The notes beneath the pieces were generated by a model. It was not told the origin of the DNA, did no database searches, and worked only from the letters and a program-made list of their open reading frames with translations. Positions 1-11,447 of a DNA stretch of 64,000 bases are shown here, one piece after another. Both the position numbers and the translations under genes were made by a program. The number at the start of each line of letters is the position of its first letter. Position 1 is the first letter of the stretch. The stretch comes from Macrotrachela quadricornifera (Eukaryota > Rotifera > Eurotatoria > Philodinida > Philodinidae), in assembly GCA_022393335.1 (NCBI GenBank), contig JAJEKB010021117.1, positions 1,255,097-1,319,096 of the forward strand, written 5' to 3'.

Positions 1-1205
1 TTGGAGATGCTGGTGCAGAACATCTTGCTGATGCTTTACGACTTAATACAGTGATTCTTACCCTGTTTACATCTTTCCCATATTCATCTTCTTCTCTACA
101 TACAGATACTCACCATACTAAACCTTTACGAGAATCCAATTCGGGATGCTGGTGTACAACATCTTGCTGATGCTTTACGGCATAACACAGTGATTCTTAT
201 CCTATTTACAAATCTCTCGTATTCATCTTGTTCTCTGCACATAGACACTCACCACACTACACCTTCAATACAATGGAATCTTAGCTGCTGGTGCACAACA
301 TCTTGCTGATGCTTTACGGCTTAGCACAGTGATTCTTATCCTATTTACAGCTCTCTCATATTCATGCTCTCTACATATAGACACTCACCACACTGGGCTT
401 TGATGGCAATTGCATCGGAAATGTTGGTGCACAATATCTTGCTGACGCTTTACGCCATAACACCGTAATTTTTATCCTATTTACAGCTTTCTCATATTCA
501 TGCTCTCTACATATAGGCACTCACCACACTGAGCCTTAGACAAAATCATATCGGAGATGTTGGTGCACAACATCTTGCTGATGTCTTACGGCATAACTCA
601 GTGATTCTTATCCTGTTTATATCTCTCTCATATTCATGTTCTCTACACGTAGACACTCACCACTCTACATCTTCAATATAATAAACTCGGAGATGCTGGT
701 GCACAGCATCTTGCTGATGCTTTACGCCATAACACAGTAATTCTTATCCTATTTACAGCTCTCTTATATTCATCTTCTTCTCTACATATAGACACTCACC
801 ATACTGAACCTTCGAGAAAATGGAATCGGAGATGCTGGTGCAAAACATTTTGCTGATGCCTTACAGCATAATACAGTGATTCTTATCCTATTTACGTCTC
901 TCTTATATTCATCTTCTTCTCTACATATAGACACTAACTAAACTGGAATTTGAGGCCAGTAGCATCACATGTGCTGGTGCACAACATCTTGTTGATGCTT
1001 TACGCCATAACACAGTGATTCTTATCCTGTTTATATCTCTGTCATATTCATGTTCTCTACATATAGACACTAAGCACACTGGACCTTCGAGGAAATCTAA
1101 TCGGAGATGCTGGTGTAAAACATCTTGCTGATGCCTTACGGCATAACAAGGTGATTCTCATTCTATTTACATCTCTCTCATACTCATCTTCTTCTCTACA
1201 TATAG
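1..1205 (+). repeat. Tandem exon+intron repeat array (136 and 139 bp units)
   Basis: Nine tandem units, each one 84-bp LRR exon plus a 52- or 55-nt intron. Introns occupy 51-105, 190-244, 329-380, 465-516, 601-652, 737-791, 876-930, 1015-1066 and 1151-1205. The two length classes differ by a 3-nt indel in the pyrimidine tract. The introns are nearly identical across units, which points to recent unequal exchange or gene conversion. Confidence 0.85.
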
Positions 1206-1232
1206 ACACTCACCACAGTGTACCTTCGATAG
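1..1232 (+). CDS. LRR (ribonuclease-inhibitor type) protein, 3' part, one repeat per exon
   Basis: Nine full or partial repeat exons plus a short last exon: 1-50 (partial, cut by the window edge), 106-189, 245-328, 381-464, 517-600, 653-736, 792-875, 931-1014, 1067-1150, then 1206-1232 ending in TAG. Each internal exon is exactly 84 bp (28 codons, phase 0) and encodes one RI-like repeat of the form TLTTLxLxxNxIGDAGAQHLADALRHNT. All introns start GTGATT or GTAATT, end in AG, and are 52 or 55 nt. Variation between exons falls mainly on codons 6, 8, 9 and 11, the exposed x positions of LxxLxLxxNxL. The 28-residue spacing is that of ribonuclease-inhibitor/NLRC3-like LRRs, which bind proteins. Any N-terminal domain lies outside the window. 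Bases after the stop still resemble a decayed repeat (1233-1256), so the last exon may be truncated. Reading through an intron shifts the frame. Confidence 0.8.
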
Positions 1233-2537
1233 AATCGAATTATAGCTTCAGTGTACAGGAGTTTAGATATTGAACGCATGACCCAATCGTGATTTCTACA
1301 TTGCTTCAGGACCAATCATGAGACTTGTTTAGAATCTATTAATAGATAGATGTCAAAACTCGTAAAATAAATGAAGAAGTTAAGAAAATGTCGTAATTAA
1401 TCTTAAATTCCATAAGAAGAATATATAGGAGGTAGCATATTGAAAGCAACACATGATCGCGATTCGAACCTTGCTTTAGGATTAATTATCAAGTGTGATA
1501 GTGAGGGTGACGGTGAGTCTAAAGAAATAAGTGCTACTACCCGAATTTCGACTTCATTTGAAGACATCGATGATCAAATAGTGAAAGAATCTGCATAATA
1601 AAAAAAATTTTTAAATTTCTATATATAAAAGAAAACTCTAATTATTTGCAAAAACGTTTAAAAAGGAGCAGATAGTATTTCACGAAGTGAGGCAAAGTAA
1701 GTAGAAAAATTCGGAAGTATTTCTTAGTATTAGTGATTTAGGTTAGTAACGGACAGTTACTATTGGGATAGGATTCGAAGGAAATTTGTGCATAGTTGTT
1801 AAATCTAGTATAGAAAATTGGAGATATTTCGTTTTACGGAGTGAATTAAAGTAGTTTAATACTATGCAGAGTATTGTAGTAGGATTGATAAATATTTTAG
1901 GAGGATGATAATTTTTAGAAAACTTGCATGATAATATGTTGAAATTGGTTTCATTTTGTTTGATAGAGCACCATTGAATTACTTAGATAGGAAGTGTGTA
2001 TTCGCCGATCAAGCTGGCTATGCTACAGATTCAAATTTTTCATGATTGTTCAATATTCAATTCTCTGATGTTTTTGTATTATTATGATTAGTATTAGAAG
2101 TGTGTCGATAAAACTGAAAAAAGATGGAGCAGAATTTTGCGCGTGAATAAAAGAATTTATAGTGATTAATGGAACTAGGAGTGATGTAGATTAAGGTATG
2201 GTTTATTTATGGTATAGAGTAAATAAAATATTGAATGACAACGTTTTATGTGCAAGTTCAACAGTGTGACACTTGGATAAGCTGCGCTTATAGAAGCATT
2301 AATGAAATAATTGAACAAAATGTATAAATAATAAATGATAGCGGTTTCGACGGCATGTCTTATGAGTCCGATGCAAAGGATGTAATTATTGAATAATACT
2401 AATTTGTATCATCGAATAAAGAAAATTTAAAAATATCAGAAGTGTATAAACAGAACATTAAAAAAGTAGAAAGAAGAAAGCTATCTAAGTTTTTTAATAT
2501 TTATATAATGTTTTGATGACTGTAATACTTATTTAAC
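1233..2537. other. No gene recognised; possible decayed 3' exon near 1430-1600
   Basis: A stretch of about 60 bp at 1268-1325 recurs in diverged form at 1448-1505. After the second copy one frame stays open to a TAA near 1597, with an acidic low-complexity stretch (CDSEGDGESKE). It could be a decayed terminal exon of the LRR gene or of a relative. No start, domain or convincing splice pair is visible. Nothing recognisable was seen in 1600-2537. Confidence 0.3.
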
Positions 2538-2807
2538 CTATGCATGTGAACATTCAACTGATATGTCATGTTTAGCGCGATTGATATCATCTTCAGTTAA
2601 TGTCTTCACTCTGACAATAATATCTTGGGCTATTTCTCTAAATGATTGTTGACTCTTTCCAGTTGGAACATGTGTTCTTTGCGTTTTAAATTCTCTTTTT
2701 ATTTCACTACGTTTATGTCGAGGTATTTTAGATCATTTTATATCATTACGTGATCGTATCGGTTGAAATTGTCCAACTTCAATGTAATTGTCTACTGAAG
2801 TAGAATA
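2538..2807 (-). pseudogene. Coding fragment with one in-frame stop
   Basis: On the minus strand one frame runs from about 2807 to a TAG at 2538-2540 and is interrupted by a single TGA at 2733-2735. It reads as a basic then helical sequence, for example RHKRSEIKREFKTQR followed by QQSFREIAQDIIVRVK. Composition looks like protein rather than random AT-rich DNA. A 43-nt GT...AG pair around the stop (cac|gtaatg ... cgtag|tga) could remove it, so a short spliced exon is possible. I do not recognise a family, and no start codon is evident. Confidence 0.35.
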
Positions 2808-3912
2808 CTAGGCCTTTTTTAGAATTCAATTCTTTTTAATTTGAAGAATTATTATAAAATCTCTTTACAGAAACGTATTTTAACCACAATCGTTAGATAT
2901 CATGTTGTAATTGCATTGCATTCCTGAAATAAATAAATAGTTGAGACACATGTATTATTAAAATATGGCTTGTATTTAATTGCTCACTAACAAATACTTT
3001 TTATGCTCAATAAAACATTCGTTTTTGCTGACAAATTAGTTTTAAACGCTCAGTAAGTCATTTAAAAAGTTTTGTTAATCTAAGGGTATAGATATGTGTG
3101 TCGAGCTCTCTATGCATTATAGCCGTTGCAAAAATTAGCCGTAACCACGTTTCTAGCTCCAATTTCGGTTAGTAAAAATGAGAAAAAAATGGTCCCAGTT
3201 TAATTTACAAAATATTATGTGAAACTAAAAATCATTTATTGTCAGATGGATATGAAATTTTTAAAATATATTCAGGGATATTTTCATTATTACATTGTTG
3301 ATATTACAGACACCACGTATTTCAGTAGTGCACAAAGCAATATTTCACATCTACATCAAACTTTTTATTTTCAAGAGTGAAAAAATGTAAATTTTTTTGC
3401 TCAGATTTAAGAATTCTCATCTAGATCCAGAGATTTAACCATATGGTTATTTTAAAGATTTCTGATCGATTTTTCTACGGCTTTTAGTCCTGGCTTGTTT
3501 CTCGGTTTCCCCTTTTCGGGAACAATGAACTATACGCTCCTGACAGTAGAATTCACACTCTGTATTGAAGCTCACAGCTGCAACCAAACAGCACACTTTA
3601 CCGTCCATTCTATATCCGCAAAGTACTAATTTACTAAGCTGATAATAGTTACCGAACACTAAATTGTGTACTAAGAGTTTGATTTATTTACTGAGAATTT
3701 TGCAGATGGTATACTGAGCATTTAATGTGTTCTCTTAAAATATCGGTACAATTCGTATTCATTCATTATATGTGTTACTTTTTTTGAGAAAATAGTTTTT
3801 CTTATTCATTGGTTTTTAAAAGAATAATATGAATGTAGACTATTAGAGACGAATGACGATTTATTTGTGATTCATTTAAGGAAAGGTACAAATATATCAT
3901 TTACTTTTAGAT
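2808..3912. other. No gene recognised
   Basis: AT-rich sequence with scattered short open frames. A 70-codon minus-strand frame at 3447-3659 has no recognisable domain and was not called. I see no repeat or RNA gene here. Confidence 0.5.
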
Positions 3913-4329
3913 TTATTCATCGAAAAGAGAATGCATCTGACTTGTCATATTCGTACGGCAGACAATAGCAAACGATTTTCTTTCCGATCGAAACTTTCTG
4001 TTCGGCTCTTCGTTTTCTGTTAGAATAGTCAAATTGAATTTTTGTTCTAGTGCTTCCTTAAAAGCATCTAAATGAACAATAAGATAATATCATATATAGA
4101 TCTGTATTCATATAATATTGTTATAAATGATGTATCTATTTACCGAAATGTTCTAAATTAACTTGAGACTGACCGTAATGATTCCCATGTTCAGCCATAT
4201 TGTCGTACAAGTATGAAGTTTTTGCGATTTCTGTGATTGTTGAATCATCTATGTCCATGGTTTTGGTGACGAATGTTGGTGGTGATCTATATATTTCATA
4301 GTTACCTTGTGTCAAGTCATTTGAGTTGA
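3913..4329 (-). CDS. Small spliced gene of unknown function (3' two exons)
   Basis: Two minus-strand exons can be joined: 4144-4329 and 3913-4067, separated by a 76-nt intron (4068-4143) with a GTAAAT donor and a TTTAG acceptor. The splice completes an Asp codon and the frame stays open to TAA at 3913-3915. The upstream exon contains the only plausible ATG of the model (before DIDDST, near 4261) or begins at an AG acceptor next to 4330. In the second case a further upstream exon would be needed, and I could not place one. The product starts acidic/polar and ends basic (RKFRSERKSFAIVCRTN). No domain, signal peptide or membrane segment is seen. The open frame through both exons supports a real gene; its function is unknown. 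Confidence 0.5.
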
Positions 4330-4909
4330 CTATTCATATATCTAAATAAGAATTAGTCTTAAACATTTATTATCATTGAATTTAATCAAGAAAAACTATA
4401 TAGCTATATTATCTTATTATCTTGATTAGAGCTAACTGGTAATTAAATAGAAATGAAAATTTCAGTTTGCATTAATATTGAATGCTTCAAAAAGATGAGT
4501 ATTATTCATATGAATATTTTTTTGTTTCGACGATTTTGAAAAGATTGAATACCGATGGACTAACCTCAATCGTCTTTGAGGTATCTTTTTCGGTAGAATT
4601 CACGACTATTTAGGGAATACGAAAAGCACCGATATTTGCTGATAAAACTCTAAAGAGAAGAGTTAATCAAGTTTTTGTTCCAGCATTTGTTGGGGCTGGT
4701 AGTCATGTTTATCCACATATGATCAATTTATTTGGAAGCATTTGTTCAAAAAAATTTTCGAATAAACTTTGATTAAAAAATCATCGTCTCAGTTACAGTA
4801 CTTAATACAATGATTAAAAACAATTTTGATTAATGAAATTTTAATGGATATGATCGATCATAGAAATATAGAAAATATATGAAGTGCTAGTAGTCAACTA
4901 ATATCGGTT
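4330..4909. other. No gene recognised
   Basis: Flank between the small spliced gene and the inverted-repeat element. A GTTAGT donor-like site on the minus strand near 4563 could belong to an upstream exon, but the frame it gives contains a stop. Nothing else was supported. Confidence 0.4.
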
Positions 4910-5471
4910 TCAGAGTTAACTGACCGTGGATATTTTTTGAATAAGTTTTGATAGAAACGAGATAGAGACTTGTAGTTTTCACTGTTGGAAAGAGCAGATG
5001 AAGACGCATCAAAGCATACATAGAAAGACGTTTCTAACGACTTTTCTAAAGGTTTTATTCAAACATTTTCAAAGAATTGCGTTTTTCTCGTGCGTTAAAA
5101 AATGATTGTTCTATCGAAATACCATAAAAAAACTGCCATTTTTCGACTATTTTGCGAAAAAATTGGGTGATAAATTGTTTTCTAATACGCAAAATATATT
5201 ACTGGCAGTAGCTAGTAATAGCTCCTTTCCATAATTTTTTTTAAGTATTCATTTAGTGGCTCTAGCACACTATTGAAAATCGATAAATTGGGATCGCACT
5301 CCTGAGCGATATGCTGTTTTTCTTGCCGTAATATGTAACACCATTAGAAAAGTCTTTCTATACATCATTCGATATGTCTTCATCTGCTCTTTCAAACGGT
5401 GAAAACTGCAGGTCTCTATCTCGTTCCTATTAGAAGTTATTCAAAAAATGTCTAAGGTGATTCAACTCTGA
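4910..5471. mobile_element. Non-autonomous DNA transposon with about 128-bp terminal inverted repeats
   Basis: The left arm (about 4910-5040) is matched by the reverse complement of the right arm (about 5343-5471). Shared blocks include ATTTTTTGAATAA, GAACGAGATAGAGACC-like and GAAAGAGCAGATGAAGAC, with the termini TCAGAGTT and AACTCTGA. The 300-bp centre has no coding potential. Similarity fades outward without a clear edge, so the target-site duplication is not resolved. A diverged single arm of the same family occurs near 63515-63615. Confidence 0.8.
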
Positions 5472-6695
5472 AAAGGACAATAGATATCTCGTGCGATACA
5501 TTCATCGACATTTTCATTAGTTTTTCAAAAATTATTCTGTTACATCAATGTCAATTTTTCTCATGATATAGGATGAAAATGAATACCAATTATTTCGTCA
5601 TCGGATTACTTACATTACCTACAACAAGTGAACATGCTAAGGCAAAAAAAAATAACAAATCAGATTCAATACAATGATATTCAATGGACCATCAATCCCT
5701 TAATCAAAACAACATTGATAAAACAACACACTAATTATCCATTATACACATGAACAACGATTCAATCATTATAAATCTTATATTCATCGTATAAGGGATC
5801 GGTCTTTCCATAATACACCAATTACAGAACAGAAACTCATTACCGATACACGAAATTAACCAAATTTAACAAAAGAACTTGTTCATCGCAGTCCATATCT
5901 ATCTAAACACAATACAAAACCCCAGATCAACAAAAATAAAAAGTAACCAAGAATATCAATATACGCAAGTAAAACATTCCGTACTAATCATTTCTAATTA
6001 TTCATTCTCATTTGCAAATAAAATTTACGTTATATCTCACAAATTGATAAAATAAATATTTCATTATTTTTGTCACAAGAGCAAAACACTCTCTATATAT
6101 CTGTTCTTTCAGATGGAACAATAAAACACTAACATCAAAGAAACAAAAACGTACAACAAGAAATAAATTTTAAGAACTTATGAAAATTTCTCACATAAAT
6201 CATCACATCATTATATTCCCAAAACGAACGATCATCATATAAATTCATAAGACAATGCTTCATCTTCTATGTATGATCAACATTCAACACACATCAGCAA
6301 AATCTGGATCATGGCATGCTTGATTCATCCATTCCATCCTCAGAAATACCCACGTTTTGCTTTTACATACGATGTATACTGAAAAAAAAACAAAATTTTC
6401 AACAGTGTGACTGATAGCAGTACTTAAAGCGTGAAAAAGAATTTTTTAAAAACTGAGTAGAAAGCAGTTACTTTTCAAAAATAATGGTAAAAGACCATTA
6501 TTCACATGTTTTTTTCTACTATATTGTCAATAATGGCATTGTAACTTGCGGCTGTGTGTACAATAAAAGAAGTTGGAAAAAAACGAACGTGTGTGAAATT
6601 TTTGTATACATTGTCAAATGCATCGTTGAAAAACATATTCTTTGCCTTGCACAAAGCAACAAAAAACAGTTACTTGCAATAGCTTACAAAGAAGA
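5472..6695. other. Upstream region of the TIR-SAM gene
   Basis: AT-rich, with no recognisable gene. A 74-codon open frame at 6484-6708 overlaps the start of the next gene in another frame and has no domain; it is more likely 5' UTR. The promoter of the TIR-SAM gene is expected here, but I cannot point to a specific motif. Confidence 0.4.
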
Positions 6696-9600
6696 ATGCA
6701 AGCACTGATCGATGCAACCGTAAAATACCGACTGATGTACGATCGACGAACACCGGCTTCAGTCACTGTAATTCGTCAGCATTTAGATGATGCCTATGAC
6801 GTTGTTCAACATGACAATAAACAACGTGACAAATCTTATTCTGGAATTCGAGCACGGATCATGTTCACTACTATTGATCTCATATATGATACCTATCAAA
6901 GTTATCTTCTTAAAATTGAGATATTGAATAGTGAGTTCTTTATACTTATTCGCGATGTGATAGCGCGTTCTTTTAACGAAACACGCCATGAATTGGTATC
7001 TGAAGACGAGAAGAAGTTGCTTGGACCAGTTTGTGATATTGTTTTAAAGATTGCTGACTCTATGACCCCAGAATTGGCTAATTGTAACATGATTCCACTC
7101 TTTTTTGGCAGGACATTTATTCTATCGCTCACAGAAGGTTTAAAAGCTTTTGCAGAGGACAATGTTTCATATGGTGTTGAGCAAAAAGCAACGATTATCA
7201 AAGCTATACTCAATATGTTCAGCGGATATTGTGTTGCAAAAGGTGATGAGGCAGTGAATAATACGCATGTAGTCAGTTTAGTAAATGCTGCATTATGTTG
7301 TGTTTCGTCTCGTGTTTATTTACGTATATTCAATCGTCATCTGCGATCGACGACCTACTCGGAACAGCTCACATCAGAAAATGAGCTTTTTCTCAATGTT
7401 TGTCCGAAATATGTGGTTAGCTATGCAAAGGCTCGTCGTGAGCCAATGTTTGCCGAAGCAAAACATCTAGTAGTGCAGAATGCTACACATATTCTTCATC
7501 AATTTATACCTCGAATAACTCAGATTCCGTTGTATTTACTCAAGGTAAGCAGAAGACGCGTATTTTTCATACTTACAAATCGATGATTTTTTACTTTTAC
7601 ACGAAGGTTATATATCATAAAGATAAGTATCTTTATAAACATAAAACGTTTAGAAAAATTCTCCAGAACGATCTATAAGATCACTTGTCGTATTTTCGAA
7701 GAAAATTGTTGTTAAAAAATGTGTTGAATGTTAATTAGTAGAAGTCTGAAAACAATCGGGGCCAACATACTTTGTACATCGTCAAAATACAACAGAATAT
7801 AGCAAATAATTAGTGAGAAAATGTATTGACAGAACTTGATCTCATTCATACATTTCATATATGTATGTATCGATGAACCAATTGATTATTTGCTTTTAGT
7901 GTACGAATTTACTGGTTGAATTACTTCTCTTAATCCCAGCCAAGAGTTTTAGCTCAGAGTCCAGTTTAATCAACGACCTGTTGAATATCGTCAAACTTAG
8001 CAAAAACAATTTAATCGAAAATGAGGAGATGAAAAAACTTATTCAACAAAGTATTTCTCTCATCTATACGCTCACAACCGATCCAGATCTTTGCAAACTT
8101 ATTCGTGACAGTCTTCCAGATAATGAAGTAACTGAACTCTTCGACGAGCTTTCGTTAGTATCGTTAGACAAACACATTCAATTTACATCTGCTTTGATCA
8201 GTTGGACATTGAATAGAGAAAATTCGGCAAATAGAAGATATTCGCCGCAAATGATAAAAACATTTGTACACTACCTGAGTGAATGTGAGGAAGATCCATT
8301 ACAACAATGCAATGGTCTACCTTTGGACAGCATGATAACAACTTTAACGGGTAAGCATATGAATAGACTATGTGATAATGTTTTTTATTGGATGATCCAA
8401 TATGGAATACTAAATTGATTAACACTTCTCAGATTAGAATGTTTCCAAAAAATAAGTTCACTTATTATATTTGCTTGATATAACTAATGCGAGCAATATT
8501 ATAAATGTTTTTACTTAAAGTGTCAATTTATTCTATCTTGACGGATCTAAACGTACTAATCGGACATTCTTAGTTCTATACGTAGGGATAATAAAGTACT
8601 ATCATTATAATCAATAATTCTTCTTAACTGTTGATTAGATTTCATCGAGAATGAAGAGGCTCAGAAAGAGCTCATAAAGCAAGAAGCAGTACCAGTAATC
8701 GTGAAATGTGCCAGTGAAGTACAGTTTGATGTGCCAACCGTGCAACAACCATCTCTAGAATGTCTTTGGACCATGGCGTTTACACCCGATGCCTTGATGA
8801 AACTTATTGAATCACCAGAATTTCTAACTCATCTCAAAAAGCTACTTAACACTTCGTCAACACCAGGACTAGTCAACCACAGTGATGAAGAGCCATCACA
8901 CGAACTAACAAGAGTGGTTGACGGTCTTTTGTGGAAAATCGAGCAAGAACCAGTACTATTAGCACAACAAAAATCACCAGAGAAATTTAAGTACGATGTT
9001 ATGATTAGTTATCAGCATGGAGACTTAGACATATGTCAACAAATATACAGTCGACTTACAAACCAAAACAAATTTCGTGTATGGTTTGATCAAAAAAACA
9101 TGTACGGCTCAGTAATGAACCGTATGGCTGAAGGCATTGAGATGTCTGAATTTATTCTAGTTTGTATGTCGGAAGGTTATGTAAAGAGTCGATATTGTCG
9201 ATCTGAGGCTACATATGCATACAAGATGAAACGTTGTATAATTCCACTCAAACTACATCATAATTTTACGGCTACTGGTTGGTTGGGCATGACCGTCGGA
9301 GATCTTCTTTATGTCGACTTTAGTGGAAAACAACCATTCGATACTGCTTATGTGGAGCTAATTAAACAAATTGAACGATATAGACAAACGGAAGAACCAA
9401 GTATGTTCCAAGTCTCTGACATTATTATAAATCTGTCTTTGATATACATAGTATTGGTATACTGATGGGGGAACATACCCGTGTGTTAAATCGCTTTTGG
9501 ATCAAGTATATGCCAAAATGCTAGACCTCTGTGAGTTATTAAACATCTTATAAGGATTTGGTTTTCCACGCCTCTTGAGTAGAGATATACGATCATCACT

Positions 9601-11447
9601 ATACTAATATTCAATATGAGTGCATCTCTGAGAACTGGGCAAACCGATCTAGTGATCGTACTCAAATCTACTGAAGCTTTCACAAGTTTGTAGAGTTCTG
9701 TTCGCTGATCATTTTAGTAATGAAGGTTTTAGATTTAGATGTTGCTTTCATAGAGATACAGGTCAAATATCGAAAATGCATTATATTGTATTTGTTTGCA
9801 AAGAATAAAAGTAATAGTTCATTATTAGCCATATGGATCTTAAAACCAAGTATATGTTCAGATTCTTCGTGAAAAACTGCACCAGAATCCTTACACAGCT
9901 GGAAATTGTCGAATAGGTTAGGTCATCGATAGAGTTTAGCTCGGTTGTGTAATTGAATTTTGAATAGGCTTTCGTTCGCTAATGTATTATGCAGTGAGTA
10001 CGTAGGTCGTGTAGAAATGCATGAAATTATTCAACTCCTCAGAATTTGATGCAGTTCTCATGAGGAATCTGGATATATACTTGGTTTTAAGATCCAAATC
10101 GCTAATAATGAAGTATTACTTTTATTTTTTGAAAAAAAATAAAATATAATGCATTTTCGATAGTTGACCTGTATCTCTACGAAAACAACATCTAAATCTA
10201 AAAACTTTATTACTAAAATGATCAGCGAACAAAACTCTACAAACTTGTGGAAGCTTCAATAGTTTTGACGATAATCACTAGATTGGTTTGCCGAGTTTTC
10301 ATGGGTACACTCATATTGAATATTAGTTTAGTAATGATCGTATATCTCTGCTCAGGACGCCTGAAAAACCAAACCCTTATAGGGTGTTTCGTAATGCACA
10401 AAGGTCTATCATTTGGATATATACTTGATCTAAAATCAATTTGACACATGGATATGTTTCCTCGTGAGATATCGTAATCTATATTATTTCAAGGATAATA
10501 CATATTAAAGTTTCAATTAAAAATCTAGTCATTATCAAATAGCTTTGGAAGAGTTTCGATTTCGAATTTGAGTTACGGTTAATTATTACTTTATCATATG
10601 GAGCATAATAGATTAAGATAGAAGTTTTTACTGTAAAAAAACTTCTAGAGTAGCGTAATTCATATATTGTGTCTATAAGGAATTGTTTAATAAAACTTTT
10701 CTGACAAGAACCATGTTTGTTCAGTGAGACATTAGAGAGCCTGATTTCCTGCCGGTACTTCGTCGATTGAATCAAGAATTCTAACCACCTTTGACTCTAA
10801 TTTGCACCAGAAATATACCTGTGTTCAATGTCAAAACAATAATGTTTATGACTGCTAAACACAATTTCATAAATCCTCGACAATCTATGAAAAATTACAT
10901 ATATAGGAACAATTTAATAAAATAAATGTGTTTGCGAAATAGAATATAAAAAGATATCTTTTCTTAAGAACCTCCTGTATTTATACCACCAAAAAGGCCA
11001 CAAACACCACCACCAGAAGTACCACCACCACGGCGAAGATTTTTTAGAATAATTAGAGATTTTCTACATCGTCATACATGTACTGAAAAATCCAGTGCAA
11101 TCGATCCGTCGTATTTAAATGGTCGCATTACTTCAACTGTCCCATCTACGGTGATCTTTTGTGACGATACTTCGAAGGAATATTCATCAGCAGCAACAGA
11201 TACATTCGTTACAAAACAAATGAACGACTGGTCCTGTAATGACGTCCAAGATTTCCTACGAAGATACCAGCTCGAAAAGTTTTCAAACATTCTCTCACGA
11301 GCCGAAGGAAACTATCTCTTCCGACTGCACTCAATGAGTCAGGAAAGCGATAGCAAGTTGCTTGAATATATGAAAGAAGAAAATCCAGAAATCAAATTAT
11401 CCGATTATTTACGTTTTATTCAAAACATAGACGATTATATTCAATGA
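6696..11447 (+). CDS. Helical-TIR-SAM domain protein (putative NAD-consuming immune/cell-death protein)
   Basis: Four exons: 6696-7544, 7900-8350, 8639-9400, 10969-11447. All junctions are GT-AG and the phases close to 846 aa. Residues 1-430 are alpha-helical, with Leu-rich pairs suggesting ARM/HEAT-like repeats. A TIR domain spans about 549-680: box 1 KYDVMISYQ, then SRYCRSEATYAY, whose Glu (about E623) aligns with the catalytic Glu of NADase TIRs such as SARM1. A Pro-rich linker (about 690-710) leads to a SAM domain (about 771-845, starting at DWSCNDVQDFL). TIR plus SAM resembles SARM1, but here the TIR precedes the SAM. Without splicing, the TIR exon would end in a nonsense tail read from transposon sequence. 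The start was chosen as the first ATG in the exon-1 frame; that frame is open upstream to 6642, so a further 5' exon is possible. Confidence 0.85.
9462..10471. mobile_element. Foldback transposon inside intron 3 of the TIR-SAM gene
   Basis: Long inverted repeat. The left arm, about 9462-9893, matches the reverse complement of about 10050-10471, with long blocks such as GGATCAAGTATAT and CATTTTAGTAATGAAG. The 160-bp centre has no coding potential. It fills most of the 1568-nt intron 9401-10968. Open frames at 9486-9683 and 10237-10449 are the two arms read as protein and are not genes. Target-site duplication not resolved. Confidence 0.85.

Noticed and set aside
51..110. Alternative intron donor at GTTTAC/ATTTAC inside the LRR units
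   Set aside because: It is GT in only some units. The GTGATT/GTAATT site is present in all and yields exact 28-codon repeats.
1455..1485. tRNA T-arm-like GGTTCGAATC on the minus strand
   Set aside because: No 5-bp T-stem, anticodon arm or acceptor stem can be formed around it.
2341..2385. Hammerhead-like TATGAGTCCGATG
   Set aside because: It lacks the CTGATGA core and the GAAA box.
3447..3659. 70-codon minus-strand frame
   Set aside because: No domain, no splice context, and length within chance expectation.
9486..10449. Three short frames in the TIR-SAM intron
   Set aside because: They are the two arms of the foldback read in opposite directions.
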